Positions 49,884 to 62,175 of a DNA stretch of 64,000 nt are shown in pieces. Under the pieces are notes generated by a model, which did no database searches, was not told the origin of the DNA, and was given only the letters and a program-made list of their open reading frames with translations. The stretch comes from Sclerodactyla briareus (lineage: Eukaryota; Echinodermata; Holothuroidea; Dendrochirotida; Sclerodactylidae). Each line of letters begins with the position of its first letter. Position 1 is the first letter of the stretch. The translations under genes and the position numbers were made by a program. Location of the stretch: contig JAODTK010005831.1 in assembly GCA_026419785.1 (NCBI GenBank), positions 62,001 through 126,000 on the forward strand, written 5' to 3'.

Positions 49884-51373
49884 ATTGCCCGCACCCCGAC
49901 CTGCGGCCCACGGCTCTCCTGCCGGGCCGCCACCCGAGCCGTTGGGACCCCGCTCGGGGTCCCGGCACCTCGGTGACCGACCCCACGTTGCCCCCGGCTC
50001 CCGGTGGTCGGTTCGGCCGCTTCGGCGCTCAGACACCCCCCTCATGCGGGGCGCCGGTTCGCCTTTCGGCCCAGGATTCCTGCCAGGCCTCAACCGAGCC
50101 GCGGCCCCCATCGGGGTCCGGGACTCGGTATCTGACAACTGGTGCCCCCGGACACCAGTTGGTTCGCTTGGCCGGCAGGAAGCCACGGGACGCCCCATGA
50201 GCCCCTGATCCGACCGTCCGGAGCCACCCGATAGTGACGGTCGGTTACGGCCGGCTCACGACGGCCCCCTGGCGATCCAAATGCGCTCTTTGGGGTTCGG
50301 GACCGCCCGGCCAGCCGAAGGGTTAGTGGAAGACGGACCCCAGTTCCTTTCTCCCCTGCGGAGGTGAACTCGGACACTGCCTGATCGATCCGACCTGAGT
50401 GCACCCCGAGACCTGCCCGGAAGGGAACTAGGCCCCCCGCGGGCCCTTGACCCTGCCTACCCTTGGCTCCCTGGTCTTCGTAGCCTTCTACGGCGGCCTT
50501 TACCCGGACGGCCTGGTTCCGCTGACCCCGACAGAAGCCGCTCTCGCTCGGGGGGGTTGGTTTCTACAGACTTCGCGCCAACCACGACGCTGCTGTCTGA
50601 AACCGACTTTCTGCCCACGAAGAGCACACGATACAGCAGTTTTCTAGCATGCACCGCCGGATTCCCTGGGCATCATCGGGTCATCCCACAGGCCGTAAAG
50701 GGGCGAAACTTCATACACGAAGACAGGGCTTCAATCCTAATCTGGAGGAGGATCGCTGAGGAAAAAACCTAACCGATCTCCTCGCATGTATCACACATCT
50801 GTCAAATATATACATAAAAACTCTCCATTTTCTCCACTCTCTCCGTCGCCGACCCCCGCACGCGAGAAAAAAAAAATTCCCACGCGAACACGCGATAACA
50901 ACCCACACCCCCCGGGGCCCGGGACGGGACGGGGAGGGAAGGGGAAAACCCGGGGAGGGAGTGTAGGGTAGGGACCCGCGGGGTGTTGGTAGAGGGAAGG
51001 AGGGAACCCGGTACTGACCAACCTACGAATCCAAACACCCCCACAAAACAACGCCCAAGCCCAACAACGTACGAACCCTCCGCGGAGGTGAGAGAGAGCC
51101 TACATGTGCCATACAAACAAGTGGAATGTTAGGCGACGGGAGGTACACACTCCCAATGTTAGGCGAAAGCCTAGGCTGTTAGAACGCACTTACGCGAGAC
51201 AGCGACGAAGAGAGAACACAAAATCGGCCAAAAACAAGTCAAATCCAAAGGATACACAAAGAAATAGTTGACACTATCACTGGTCACCGCACCAAAACAC
51301 TAGTCGTTTGCCCGAAAAAATTTGAGTATCCTTTTGAACACGAAACACTCTTTGGTTGCAAGAGATAGTTTGC
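49884..51373 (-). other. DIRS 5' part: start of ORF1 and leader
   Basis: This GC-rich sequence lies between the duplicated gag units and the right terminal repeat, upstream in element sense. A long minus frame (about 50,198 down to 49,305) is Arg/Gly/Pro-rich with no recognised domain. Two stretches about 160 bp apart share GAGCCG...CGGGGTCC...CTCGGT (49,934 and 50,095), a weak internal repeat. From 50,800 to 51,130 the sequence becomes purine/pyrimidine-biased (CCCGGG, GGGAAGGG, poly-A), with no clear frame; I take this as leader. Confidence 0.5.
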
Positions 51374-51483
51374 AAAAAAAGAAGGGCGATGGGGTTTCCA
51401 ACCCGGGGTGTACTATGTGAATGAGATGCCAGAACACTCGTTTGGACATTGGGGGGGGGTGCAATGGTCGATACGGGGGTAAG
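51374..51483 (-). repeat. DIRS right inverted terminal repeat
   Basis: It is the reverse complement of the left terminal repeat: read inward it gives TTACCCCCGTATCGACC, a C run, CAATGTCC, CGAGTGTTCTGG, CACATAGTA, CCCGGGTTGG and CGCCCTTCT plus a T run. The outermost bases 51,484-51,497 (AAGAGTATGTGATT) abut the host repeat. This is the 5' end of the minus-strand element. Confidence 0.88.
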
Positions 51484-51497
51484 AAGAGTATGTGATT

Positions 51498-51815
51498 ATG
51501 GGAGACAATTGCTGCAGTGGGTTGGTGAGTGTTGATGGTTAATTTGATGAAAGACAACCAACCAGAATCCTGCTAAATGTGACCTATTCAACCAAAATGA
51601 AACAATGACATCATGACATAACTTCCCGGTTGTCCAAGTGTGACATCATGGGTTTTTAGAGCTTTTGGATTCCCACCAATCTCTTACATGTATGGACTGA
51701 ACTTTGAAGGCCGATAACTCCATATGGGAACAGTGTATTGAAATGGGATTTGGACTTTGGTCCTATAGATAGTTTTCCATTCTCCCACGATATACCTCCT
51801 GTTGTATCCAAGCCT
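51498..51815 (+). repeat. Right half of repeat 'H', interrupted by the DIRS
   Basis: It is homologous to 15,085-15,372 and, inverted, to 326-640. It starts ATGGGAGACAATTGCTG directly at the DIRS end. Confidence 0.85.
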
Positions 51816-52404
51816 GCATTTTTTCTTTCACACCCAAAGGCATTTCAGCATTAACCCATCATTCTTTCCAACTCCTAGTATTATTGAATTCCATGGTGGG
51901 AATACTATGAATGGCAAAGGATTTCCTGGTTGATAGACATCATCGGGGCAGTGGCCCCCTCACAGGGAGGGAGGGTGGGGGGTCTTGTGCACCCCCAATC
52001 ATATTCTGACCTGACAATATTTCAAGTATTTGAAGGGGTAGGGCACTTCCTTGAGGGCCCGTCCCCCATATCTGTCCACCAAATCAAGATCACCACCTCT
52101 CGATAGTCCCCCCCCCCCCACACTAGGGAACCCTTCCTTGCCCCTTGTTCTGGGACGGCTATAAACTTTACTTTATCCGTCTGACCTTCCCCCCCTACCA
52201 TCATTATAATGGACTTAGTTACTCCCACTGGAACACCTTCCTGTATGCCTTCATGTGTAAACCCATATGGGACATGGTGCAGGCTCCTGATCATCACTAT
52301 ACAGTACAATACCTTGGATCAGTTTTAAAGCAGTATAATCGTTTTTTATTTCTCATGACGTACTGTATCCTGGTTCACCCAGCTTATAAGCCAGTTCGTG
52401 GTTG

Positions 52405-52700
52405 TGAGTGCGCATGCTCACCACTGAACAGTTTGGGGAAATAGACAACTTCCCCCCAAGCAATATCGTTACGGCTCTTTTTAAACTGTCAACCACTATT
52501 TGAAAACCCAACCAATTCATCCCATGTTCTCGTATGTGTGTCCGCTTAAGTATGGGTGAAAGCTGTATTTTGTCAGGATTTGTCCTTTTCGGCAAGGGAT
52601 TTCAAAAGATTGTTCCTGCACACTATACGTTTAAAGTCAAACCGCCATCGCTCCCTGATGACCGTTTGACACAATATCACTATTATCCATCAAACTTGAC
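52405..52700 (+). repeat. Dispersed repeat shared with 42,540-42,790
   Basis: It begins TGCGCATGCTCACCACTGAA and has the same following blocks, ending TTTGACACAATATCACTATT. Confidence 0.75.
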
Positions 52701-53819
52701 TCCAAACGCTCATTTGTAGACCTAATTAGCTCCAGGGCCCGACAGGTGGGGCCGCTAGGTACCTTCAATTACCACCTAATGCCTCTATTTAATATTAAAT
52801 GGTATTGTTGACTGGTCTCGTCATAGCAATTGGTGGGAAAGCGTGGCAACTGTTGCATGATGTCACCATGGAGAATCGTCCCAGCAATCCATATCGATTT
52901 GGTACAGTATGTCGCCACAATGATGTCATGTGAAGTTAGAAGACCCACTATACCGAAGGCATTTTATCCACATGTCAGTCACCGGCACCGTCCATTATTC
53001 GCCGTTTGTTGGGAGAGGAATGCCAATTGCGTTTGAAGTTCTAACTTAACCAGAATTGAACAAATTTCAATTCAATCTTCGTGTTTTAGCAAATCAGCAA
53101 ATTTTGGCAAGCCATGTAGCTCATAGAAATAGCAAGGTAAGGAATAGGCTTCTCAAATTCACGCAGAAACTACGCTCCCCCTCGCCTGGACCGGAATAGA
53201 GGAATTTTGGGTGGGGAGGCATTTACTAATCAACACTTGTTGGTGATAGCACAGCTTGTCTACGAGAGTTCTTTCTGGTGAAGTGCATCCGGCAATGTTT
53301 AGCGAACCGCTTCCTCCTACACAGGCCAGGGCCGTCGTCTTAATGCATGGCCCCCTTGGGCTGGGTCCAAGGCTCCGCTATGTCAGGGGCTCTGCATGGT
53401 AAACCCCATGTCTCATTGGGAGGAAAACTTTGATGAATAATAGCCATTATGCTGATTGATTGATACTTGACACTTATGACGACATGGTGGTGAGAGTTCG
53501 CATAAATATAAATGCAGCATAGCTTGTTAGAGCTTAAAATTGGCATTGTGGCACGACACCATCGGCGTCCACTCCATTTTCAAAATGTGGGGGGGACTCG
53601 TCCCCCCAGGACTGATGCCATGCATGACACATATCGTTTGTACTATTGTGACATCCCTAACAGTAGCAATTGCACTGCTGACAGGAATGTACTTGGTCAG
53701 TGCTGTGGTGGTCTTGACCAACCATTATCACGCAATTTAGTCCCTTGCCAACAAGCACTGAGAGTAATTTCCCCATGGCTACTCCCTCCACCGAGGGTGT
53801 GAGGCAATCCCGCTATGCA

Positions 53820-54150
53820 CGTATGAATTACACACCTTTTCCCTAATTTTGAATATTGAACCTTTGTCCCCATTATGAATCTTAACAAACCTTTCTGTCG
53901 ATACGAATAACAACCATTTCATCTAATTGATATCAACCCTGTTGTGTATGTGCCTTTTTCCATCATGAATTACTAACCTCTTTTGTCAATTATGAATATC
54001 AAACCTTTCGTTTCTTATGAATACCGGACCTCACAGAGGAATACAAGTTTATGACCCCCCTTAATTATGGATATAAGACCAATATGATTTTACGACCTTT
54101 CTCAAAATGTACGTTTGATAATGACCTTTATGGATTTTTAACCTTGTGGA
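53820..54150 (+). repeat. Degenerate minisatellite, ~32 bp unit
   Basis: A unit of the form ATTATGAAT-[AC]TCAAACCTTT-pyrimidines repeats about nine times with heavy divergence (for example 53,873, 53,993, 54,014). AT-rich; not coding. Confidence 0.65.
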
Positions 54151-54333
54151 TATCGGGCTAGACCCCTTTACGAGGCCACTGCCACCGCCACTACTGTACT
54201 TTTTCCAGTGTTAGAGTTAGTCCAGCCTATCCATTCCGAGTTCCAAACCAATGGTCTTCAACATCCGAGTCCGAGTCAAGTCTGAGTCCTTGTGTCCGAG
54301 ATCCTGATCAGGACAAGTCGACCGAGGCTTATT

Positions 54334-56646
54334 TATATCCCCGAACACTGTAAGTGGTTCGGGATATTATGGTTACGACTTTTGGGGTGTAGCCCGCCGT
54401 CTCTGGCCGCCGCCGGGAACTTAGGCTTTAGCACAATAACTCTTTAAACGCTCATCCGATCGATCTGAAACTTGGTACAACATGTCCCGTCCCGCGAAAT
54501 CTCGGATGAGTGCGAAAGTGGGAGTCACTGCATGTTTTGCTGCCCTCTATTTGCATGTTTGAACTAAAACAAGAGCACCAATGGTGCTGTAGCTCAAACC
54601 GCACAAATGTCTCAAGACGCATGCAGCCCAAATATGTGTCAATATTCAAGATCATGAGCCAAGAAGGCAGTTCAAGCAATGGCCTATCTTGCCCCTGTAA
54701 CAATCTTTGACAATGGGGCAAAAAAAAAATCCTTCATTGGCCGAAAAGGTCTGAGCAGAAGTCAATGAACATGTTGCTCACTTTTAGTCAACATCCACTG
54801 AAGAATGCCCATTGCGAGAGAAAGAGGCCATTCCACACAATGGCCTACTGCGCCCCTTTCTGACCTTGACATTCATAAAAGTCAATTGAATTCATTGGGT
54901 CCAAGTTTGGTCAACCACCTCTCAAGAACTGAAATGTTGGGCGGGTAACCGCCCCCCCCAAGGAACAAAAAAACTCTATATATCCCCCGCATCTCTTATT
55001 AAGAAATTTGGTGACCATGAACGGACACTATTCGTGAAAGAGACATTTATAGACTTGTGGAAGTCGACAATGTGTACAGGTAAAGAATGTGTCATTCCAT
55101 GAATGCACTTAATTGTAATGAGGCACCCCCTTTAACACCCCTGACAAGGTGCGTCCTCAAATAAGCACATTATTCAAGATTTCGACCTTTAACCACATGG
55201 CCAACTTGTAGTGGAGTTGTTTATCTCGCTAATAAAGCACACAAAGCTCAATCACCACATATGCCAATGATACACAGTTGTATTTTATTTTTGCCTGTAA
55301 TTCCTTGAATAAGCACATTTATTCAGATTTCGACCTACCCCTACACGACCACACCCCCGACAGAGATCAAATTCCAGGTCAGACAGTCGTCAACAAAAAA
55401 ATAACACATCAGGTGGTCCACATGAATACTCACAAATGGTTGACATCCAGCTTCGCAATATTCATTTTCCGATATAGCCAACAAACGTTTTGACCCCTAA
55501 GTGACCTCGAATGACATTAATGATATGACAGATTTAATGAATCTTGTTACTCTCCATGTGATCCTCCACTCCAGGAGCATTTTGCATTCTGATGACAACA
55601 CCCCGTGCTATTGCAGGAAAAAGTACTAAAATCTTTTTTGACGCCCTAAGTTACCTTTAGTGACCTTCATTGATCTATGGCGGTTTTTTATGAAAATTGT
55701 TACACTCCATGTGATGCTCCACTCCTAGAAGCATATTGCATTCAATGAACATGGCCAATGTTATTTGCGAAAAAAGTAGTAAACTCCATCATTTGATCGA
55801 TCAAGGCCAACTACTATGCAAATTAGTCCCACAAATTTACCCTCCGTGATCTTTGATTGCTATTGCATAATTTATCACGAATGTAGTAGGTTCCTATTTA
55901 CGGAGTTTCGTCAAAATCCCTAAAAGTTTGAGAACTCATTGCATTAATTAAATTCTAATTATGCTAACGAATATGTAAATTCAACACACATAATGCTAAT
56001 TACCTTCAGTGATTTCAAGGCAATTGATAAATTTATCGGGACTGTTACAAATGTCCCACTCCGATCTCAAGTTTCGTGAGAATCCCACAAAGTGTTATAA
56101 ATTTGCCTAATTGCCTAATTGGGCCCCAACATTATGCAAATACGTCATGCACGATGACCTCCAGTGACCTCGCCCACTTTAGGAAATTCATCGCACTGAT
56201 AATTGGCCCCATTCTCACCAAGTTTCATGTAATCCAAGAAAGTTTGAAATATCACATACATTAAATTGGCTATAATTAGGCTACTGGCCCAAGAATGCAA
56301 AACTTGAACCTTGTATTGCCTTGATTGTCGCCATGTTTTTCGGCTCCAGCAACTACCAACCCACAACCACCAACGTTTCGTGTAATCGCACGAACTTGAA
56401 AATTTTCAACAAAACCTGCAAAATAAGGGCAACAAATAATTACGATATAGCCCATTTTCGAACTTACCCGGGATTTTACTCATACGGACCCTGTTTACGC
56501 AAGTTTTGGGTCAATCGGATAAGGTTTTAATGAATGAGAGCGCTAACGCGCTCAAAGTTTCTCCGGCGGCGGCGGCGGCTGAGCCGGCGGGCACACGGCC
56601 AAACCATAATATCACCCGAACACTTACAGTGTTGGCGGGGACATAA
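54334..56646. mobile_element. Non-autonomous DNA element with long inverted repeats and hairpin tips
   Basis: The two ends are inverted copies of about 150-190 bp. Each begins with a self-complementary tip: left TATATCCCCGAACACTGTAA then GTGGTTCGGGATAT; right, reversed, TATGTCCCCG.CAACACTG then TAAGTGTTCGGGTGATAT. Both continue with ATTATGGTT, a GCCG/CCGCCG block, CCGAT, AAACTTG and ATGAGT blocks. The interior is repeats: a segment shared with 33.0-36.3 kb, including two ~150-bp units with TGTTACTCTCCATGTGAT-type cores at 55,540 and 55,690. No transposase frame was seen. Confidence 0.72.
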
Positions 56647-56699
56647 TGACTATTCCATCTTATGATCACACGCATCAGCAACTAAAGGAGGAGAAACAT

Positions 56700-57715
56700 T
56701 TTGCATGATTGCATGTGATTGGCCCTCGGGCCCAACTGGAACCTTGAGGCCAAAATTCCTGAGAACCCTGAAGGTACGGCGACTACGCCCTCATTATGAC
56801 CGAACTTCAACACTGACTTGTGCACCAAAATTTGAGGCAGCATTTTGCCATGATTTACTTGATGGGCCCTATGGCCATAATTGGGGCCCTCTCAGCTAGA
56901 ATTCGCAAACACCCTCCGATGGACCATAACTGAAAGGAGCAGTACCTGTATCTTCAAAGAAAATCACTTGTTTCTTGTGGGAGTGATGCTTTCAGTAATC
57001 CAAGTTGCACCAAAACTTGTAAGAGGAGAAGCATTTGCATAATACCACATGGTGGGCTCTGGGGCCCACACTATGCTTAGGTCCTAACTCCTGGGCACCC
57101 CGAAAGCACGGCTATTAGACCATCATTATGACCGAACATCAGCATGGTGCAACATATTTTGTAGGAATACAAGATTCAACATATTTCAATGATGGGCCCT
57201 AGATGTCCTGAACAACTCCCAATAAGCCCTCTACCCAAGAACCAATACATGGCAACTTCGAAGAAAATCACTTGAAGCTTGTGGGGAAGAAGATGCATTC
57301 CAAGTACCATTGTTTGAAATACAATAAAATGGGTCCTCGGGCCCAATGGGACCTTGGACCAAAAATCCTGAACACCCCGAAGGTACGTCCTCAGGACCAT
57401 CATTATGACTAAACATCAGCAACGTGCACCTAAATTTGTAGGAGATTACAAGATTTTGCAATATTCACAAAAAATATTGGGCCCTATGGCCCGAAATGGG
57501 CTCAGGGCCCAAAATTCTGACACCCGCCCAACACCTCTACCCAGGACCATTGCAACTAACTTCTGATAAACTTAATTGAAGCTTGTGGGAAGGAGATGCA
57601 TTCAATACCATTGTGTAAATTTCATAAAATGGGCACTTGGGCCCAGTGGGACGCTTTACTGAAAAGTCCTGAACATCCCACGGTACGGCTGATAGACCAT
57701 CATTATGACTGACAT
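56700..57715 (+). repeat. Tandem ~300 bp units rich in GGGCCC
   Basis: The series 'GGGCCCA..GGGACCTTG..CCAAAATTCCTGA..ACCC.GAAGGTACGGC' occurs at about 56,730, 57,062, 57,340 and 57,640. Each is followed by ATCATTATGACCGAACATCA and AAAATTTGTAGG-type blocks. The same family lies at 38,930-39,440. Confidence 0.75.
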
Positions 57716-57934
57716 TGTTTTTGTTTTGTTTTTTTTAATATATTTTGTTGAGGAGTAGCGGTTGGGGGGGGGGTTGCAGTTTTCCACACTTATTGGCCCA
57801 TTGTGCCCCTTTAATGCCATTTGACCTTGGCCTTCAGGTTGTCACATGACCCATCAGCCATGAATAGGTGACCAAGTCTGGTCGAGATTCATCAAAGCAC
57901 AAACATTTTGTGGCCCAAAAAGCAAAGTTTCACA

Positions 57935-57972
57935 GACTGGATAGATAGGAGGATAGATAGATATATAATAGA
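57935..57972 (+). repeat. GATA-type microsatellite
   Basis: GGATAGATAGGAGGATAGAT followed by AGATATATAATAG; short and imperfect. Confidence 0.8.
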
Positions 57973-57989
57973 GTGACATGTGGGCAACC

Positions 57990-58440
57990 AAAAAGCTCAA
58001 GGAGCATAGCTGGTTTGTCGCTGAAAACAGAGTAGGTCTGATTTACATGAAACTTGGGGGTGGGGACAGAAAATGGTCCCGAAAAACATGACGATGATTT
58101 CAAGGTCACCGGATGGTCAAATTTTTGTTGTTTTTTTGCGAAAATTACAGAGTTAGTCTGATTTACATGAAACGTGGGAGTGGGAACAAAAGATGGTCCC
58201 GAAAAACAATGACGGTATTTCACAAGGTCACCAGAGGTCCAATTTGCGTTCATCATTCGAAAATTTTTCTAAACTTTTCAGATTGATGAACGAACTTGGG
58301 GAATGTGGACCACAGTTGGTCTTGAACAAAACAGGTATGCATTTCAAAGTCCACAAGAGGTAGAATGGACATTAAACTCAAGTGCTTTCGTCAAACGAGG
58401 TCAACAAAAACCATTTCTGCGAGGGACAAACCGGCTTGGC
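57990..58440 (+). repeat. Three ~120 bp units with AGGTCA pairs
   Basis: GTCTGATTTACATGAAAC occurs at 58,037 and 58,155, each followed by ATGGTCCCGAAAAACA and then CAAGGTCACC. A third, more diverged unit begins near 58,260. Confidence 0.8.
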
Positions 58441-61400
58441 GGTTACCGGCCTGCACATGTTTAGTTATATTCTTGGCATTTCGGCAGAAATATATGGTTA
58501 GTAGGGGTCCAAAGTAAGTTTTCGTCAGTCAGCTGTTGCATTCATCGCCACGAACAGGTCTCTTGTGATATTACATATTCCTCCCCATGTCGAATAGCGT
58601 TATTCATGTATACTTAGGCATACCTGTTTAGAGTAGGAGTCATCATTGAGAAAGGTGGACTGGAAGCTATATCTCAAATTACACTGCCAAGCAGTTGCAA
58701 AACTAATTGAATAAATGCCCAAAGCAACCATAGAAACCCACTCCCACTGTTTACAGGACTCTTGCAAAACAAGTAATCAGAAAACTTGTCACTTTGAGTT
58801 TTGTTTATGGCATATCAGGAACACGGGATGATAGCTACGCTGGTGCGATGGTTGGTGGTAGCAAGCACTCAGCCTGAGCAACCAGCACTCACGCAAATTA
58901 GGTCTTTCGAAACCAGCCCACTGGAATAATAAATTCATTCATTTTACCCCTTAAAACAACAGGCAAAAATGCCATTATTGTTACCTGATTAGATCAATGG
59001 AATGCAATTTTAATCAATTTCAGCCGGCACAAGAATTTGGCTAGCTCCATCCCTGTCAGGATAAATCATATTTCCATCATCTTTGTATAGACAGGCGATC
59101 ACAGTGTAGTCTTATGGGGATAACAATTCCAAACATTGACAAATGCGCTATTTAGCCTATCTATCAGCGAACTGAATTTGAGGCACCAGGTAACAAAAAA
59201 GACAGTGGAACAAATGGACACAAAGGACCTACTGTGGAGCACTCTCTTAAACAGGAACGTTTTCAACTTAGCTTTGAAGTTTTGTTCTGAAGTGCAGGGA
59301 ATTCAGCCAGAAGGGCGAATCATCCCAGAACACGAGAAGCTGATTATCAATTATCGGTTTATATATAGTACCAGAATCGTAATTAAACATCTGCTGACAG
59401 CCGTTAAACCAACAAATGTGCAGTATGTCAGTCAAATGCACAATTGGCTAACTTTAATAGACAAAATTTGATATGTTTATGGCGTTTATGATTATCAGTG
59501 TTGATATCACAATTTCTGCAGTATTATTCCTCTTTATTTTTTCCTGTGGATATTTTTTTGTGCGGTCTTGAAACTGGACTCAAGATGGTCCCCCAAGTCG
59601 AACAGCTGAAGTCCAGAATCAGGTAGCGAAAGTCAGAGAACAAGTCCTTCAAATCGGTCTCAAGACCCGTCTCTTTCTCAAGGGCCAAGACCAGGGAATC
59701 GAGTCTTCAAAATCAACACTGCCCACCGTTCTAGCTATCTGGAGGCGAAAGGCGATGGAAAATCTGGAATTGAGGAATCCTCATTTCATGAAAAGCAAAA
59801 TGTAGGCCTAGGGGGCCCGAGGCCATTTGGAAATGGTTTTTTGGGAGTTGTACTGCAAGCAGGACCACTGTGCTAACTTCCGACAGAGTCATTTTTTAGC
59901 TTGCTAGACGATTATAATATTAGAGTGAATTTTCTTAAAAATTTCCATGTAATTAAAGAATTCTCTGAATAATGAGCCATTCTCCATGATAAGTTTGGTC
60001 GCCTGTACAAAATCATAGCAGGTTCAGTCTCCTAGGACCCTACTGCTGGCTACATTGGGGGAATTAGTAGCATTGAGAAATTATCAATTTTGTTCCTATC
60101 ATCAGATGCTGAGTACTCCAAGTCCGGACTCGAGTCCCTTTTTTCAGGGACCTCTTCGGACTCAAAGTTCAATGACTCGGATCCTCGACCCACAAGGACC
60201 TCTTCCGATCTTCCTGGTCCGAGTCCTCTGTTTTTAAAAACAGAACGCGGTATTCCACCCACTCATTTCATCCATAATGCCTGCCGCACCCAACCCATAC
60301 ACTGGCCCTAAACAAAACGCAAAGGTAAGAACAGTCTAGGGCTAGGCTAGCCCGCGCTCGCCGGCTTTAGTACCTGTATAAAGCCTGCGTTCACAACTCC
60401 CGGCCTAGGCTGTTTTTTAAGTAGCGCTAAGCGGGCCACTTTCATTCAACTTAGTTCCTGACAAGCTTGCATCTCAATTATAAACCCAAAAGACCACTTA
60501 TTGTAGTTTAGAAAAAGATTAGAACTCATTCATTCCCTATATTTGCTTTGGGCAAGGTGAGAATTATACAAAAAATAACACGGAATCAGTCAGTAATTGC
60601 GCTTCAAACTTCATGATCACAAGTTGAGCAAGATCTTGCACAAGTTGTTGTTCGCGATGCCACTCTTAAGTTATGAATGATCATGCAAATTTTCTATGTA
60701 AATTCCCTTTCATGTGCCAATATGAAATGGGATCCCCAAATGAGCCCTGCTGGGCACACTTCGGTTACCAAACTAGTTTTCAAACCAGACAGTTAGGAAA
60801 AAAGAGGTGGTGATTTCCCCAATTATAACGGTCAAAATTAGGTTTACAAGTATCATTTTTATTACTAATGCAATTTTAACATTGTAGTTGGATTGGAATG
60901 TTTTGAATGATGTTTTGAAGGTTATAGAGGGCTGTGTAATCTGAGGGAGAAGCTGGAGTCATGAGTGACGATTTCGTAACCTTCACTGGGAAGGGTGCTA
61001 CAGTATTAATATTCTTTCTTCTGTACTGACTAGCTGAGACCTCCCTCTACATTCACACGCCCAAAACATCCTAAATGAGTGAAGTACGGTATGTATTTCA
61101 CCCTTTGGAGATAATAGGCTTATTATTAATGTTACTTGAGTAAGATCCCTAGTTATTTTTGATGTAGACTGTCTGGCAACCTAAAAATCGATTCCATCAG
61201 AAGTTAGCACTGTTCTCCTGCAGCAAACACAACGGTATATACTGGGCACGACCATCATCAGTCACTACTGTCCATTGACTTCTCTGCGTTTTTTAATGCT
61301 ATGTATGGAATACCGACTCATGATCCTGACCGACTTATGAATACACTCACTATACATTAGGCCATAAAATAAAAAACATGGTTTAGAGGCGGCCAGCTTT

Positions 61401-61526
61401 TTCGAAAATGAGAGGGCGCCCTTTTTTGGAGGGGGGGGGCGACCCCGACCATTGTTTATCAAGATGTTTATATACCCAGAGATGCATGGGCGCCAGACAT
61501 TCTTTTTGGGGGGGTGTATCCCATAT
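58441..61526. other. No gene recognised
   Basis: This is AT-rich sequence. A 111-codon plus frame (59,136-59,471) starts with ATG but has no domain I know and no clear splice or promoter context, and similar lengths occur by chance here. A GAGTCC/GGACTC-rich patch at 60,115-60,225 resembles one at 54,240-54,310. Confidence 0.5.
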
Positions 61527-61588
61527 TTTTGTTTTGCCGACTTCCATGCTGAGTTTGCCGACTACCATGCTGATTTTGCCGACTAACC
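61527..61588 (+). repeat. 21-bp tandem repeat, three units
   Basis: TTTGCCGACTTCCATGCTGA, TTTGCCGACTACCATGCTGA and TTTTGCCGACTA follow one another. The unit length is a multiple of three, so the minus frame shows a VGKxSMx heptad repeat, but no other coding sign is present. Confidence 0.8.
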
Positions 61589-61774
61589 CAACCCCGCTTT
61601 CATAATAGAGTACAAGCACACAAAATGTCCCCCAACATGTGGTCTGTACCACGGTAGCAGGCGCTGGGTGATTAATGAGGACGTGCCACCAGCGGATGGC
61701 GTCAGAGGCAAAGCTTAGAATTTTTTTTTATCAGGTATGCGCAGATCCTCAAGCTGTACTAAACATTTTGCTCA

Positions 61775-62175
61775 TTGCATCAAAGTAGTCTTCTTATTCT
61801 GTGCACTGGGGGGTGGCATATCAGTTCAGTAGGTTAAGAGTAGTGTACTATCTATGCCAAGCGGAGCGCCACCTTGGTTGGCGCGGAGCGTTGCAGAAAA
61901 TTTTTTGTTTTTGTGAGTCCCCATATATGGCATGAAACGCCCTTCCCAAGTGGTTTTTAGGCTTCATGGCATCTAAATAGTTTCTTTCTTATTCCTGGGC
62001 ACGTGGGGGGGTGGGTGCCTATCCAGTGGTTCATTAGGGTTGGGAATAGTGTACTAATCCAACGTAGCGCCACCTTTGGTTGGGCGGAGCGTTGCAATAA
62101 ACTTTTTGGTTTTGTGAGCCCCCATATGGCAGGAAACGGCCCTTTCCAAGTGTTTTAAGAGCTGCATGGCCCTGA
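61775..62175 (+). repeat. Tandem duplication, period about 195 bp
   Basis: AGTGTACTA...GCGCCACCTT.GGTTGG.GCGGAGCGTTGCA then TTTTTG.TTTTGTGAG.CCCCATATGGCA...AAACG occurs at 61,850 and again at 62,050. Confidence 0.82.

Larger units (their letters stand above)
43407..51497 (-). mobile_element. DIRS-type tyrosine-recombinase retrotransposon, full length, inactive
   Basis: This element of about 8.1 kb is read on the minus strand. DIRS elements copy through RNA but integrate as circles with a tyrosine recombinase, so they lack LTRs and target-site duplications. Here inverted terminal repeats (43,451-43,546 and 51,374-51,483) flank gag-like, reverse transcriptase/RNase H and tyrosine recombinase regions in the usual order, with an internal complementary region near the 3' end. 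The block is markedly GC- and CpG-rich compared with its AT-richer flanks. Every coding part is broken by frameshifts. The boundaries come from comparison with two uninterrupted copies of the host repeat: the left flank ends in AGTCT at 43,406 and the right flank resumes with ATGGGAG at 51,498. No target duplication is seen, as expected for this class. Confidence 0.93.

Noticed and set aside
43817..50200. Many plus-strand frames of 60-181 codons in the GC-rich block
   Set aside because: They are antisense shadows of the minus-strand DIRS and show no family motif.
53820..54150. Considered as a CRISPR-like array because of evenly spaced ATTATGAAT words
   Set aside because: Units are degenerate with no constant repeat or unique spacers, and the DNA is animal. 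It is a minisatellite.
59136..59471. 111-codon plus frame
   Set aside because: Its length is within chance for this window, and it has no motif, splice context or conservation that I can judge.
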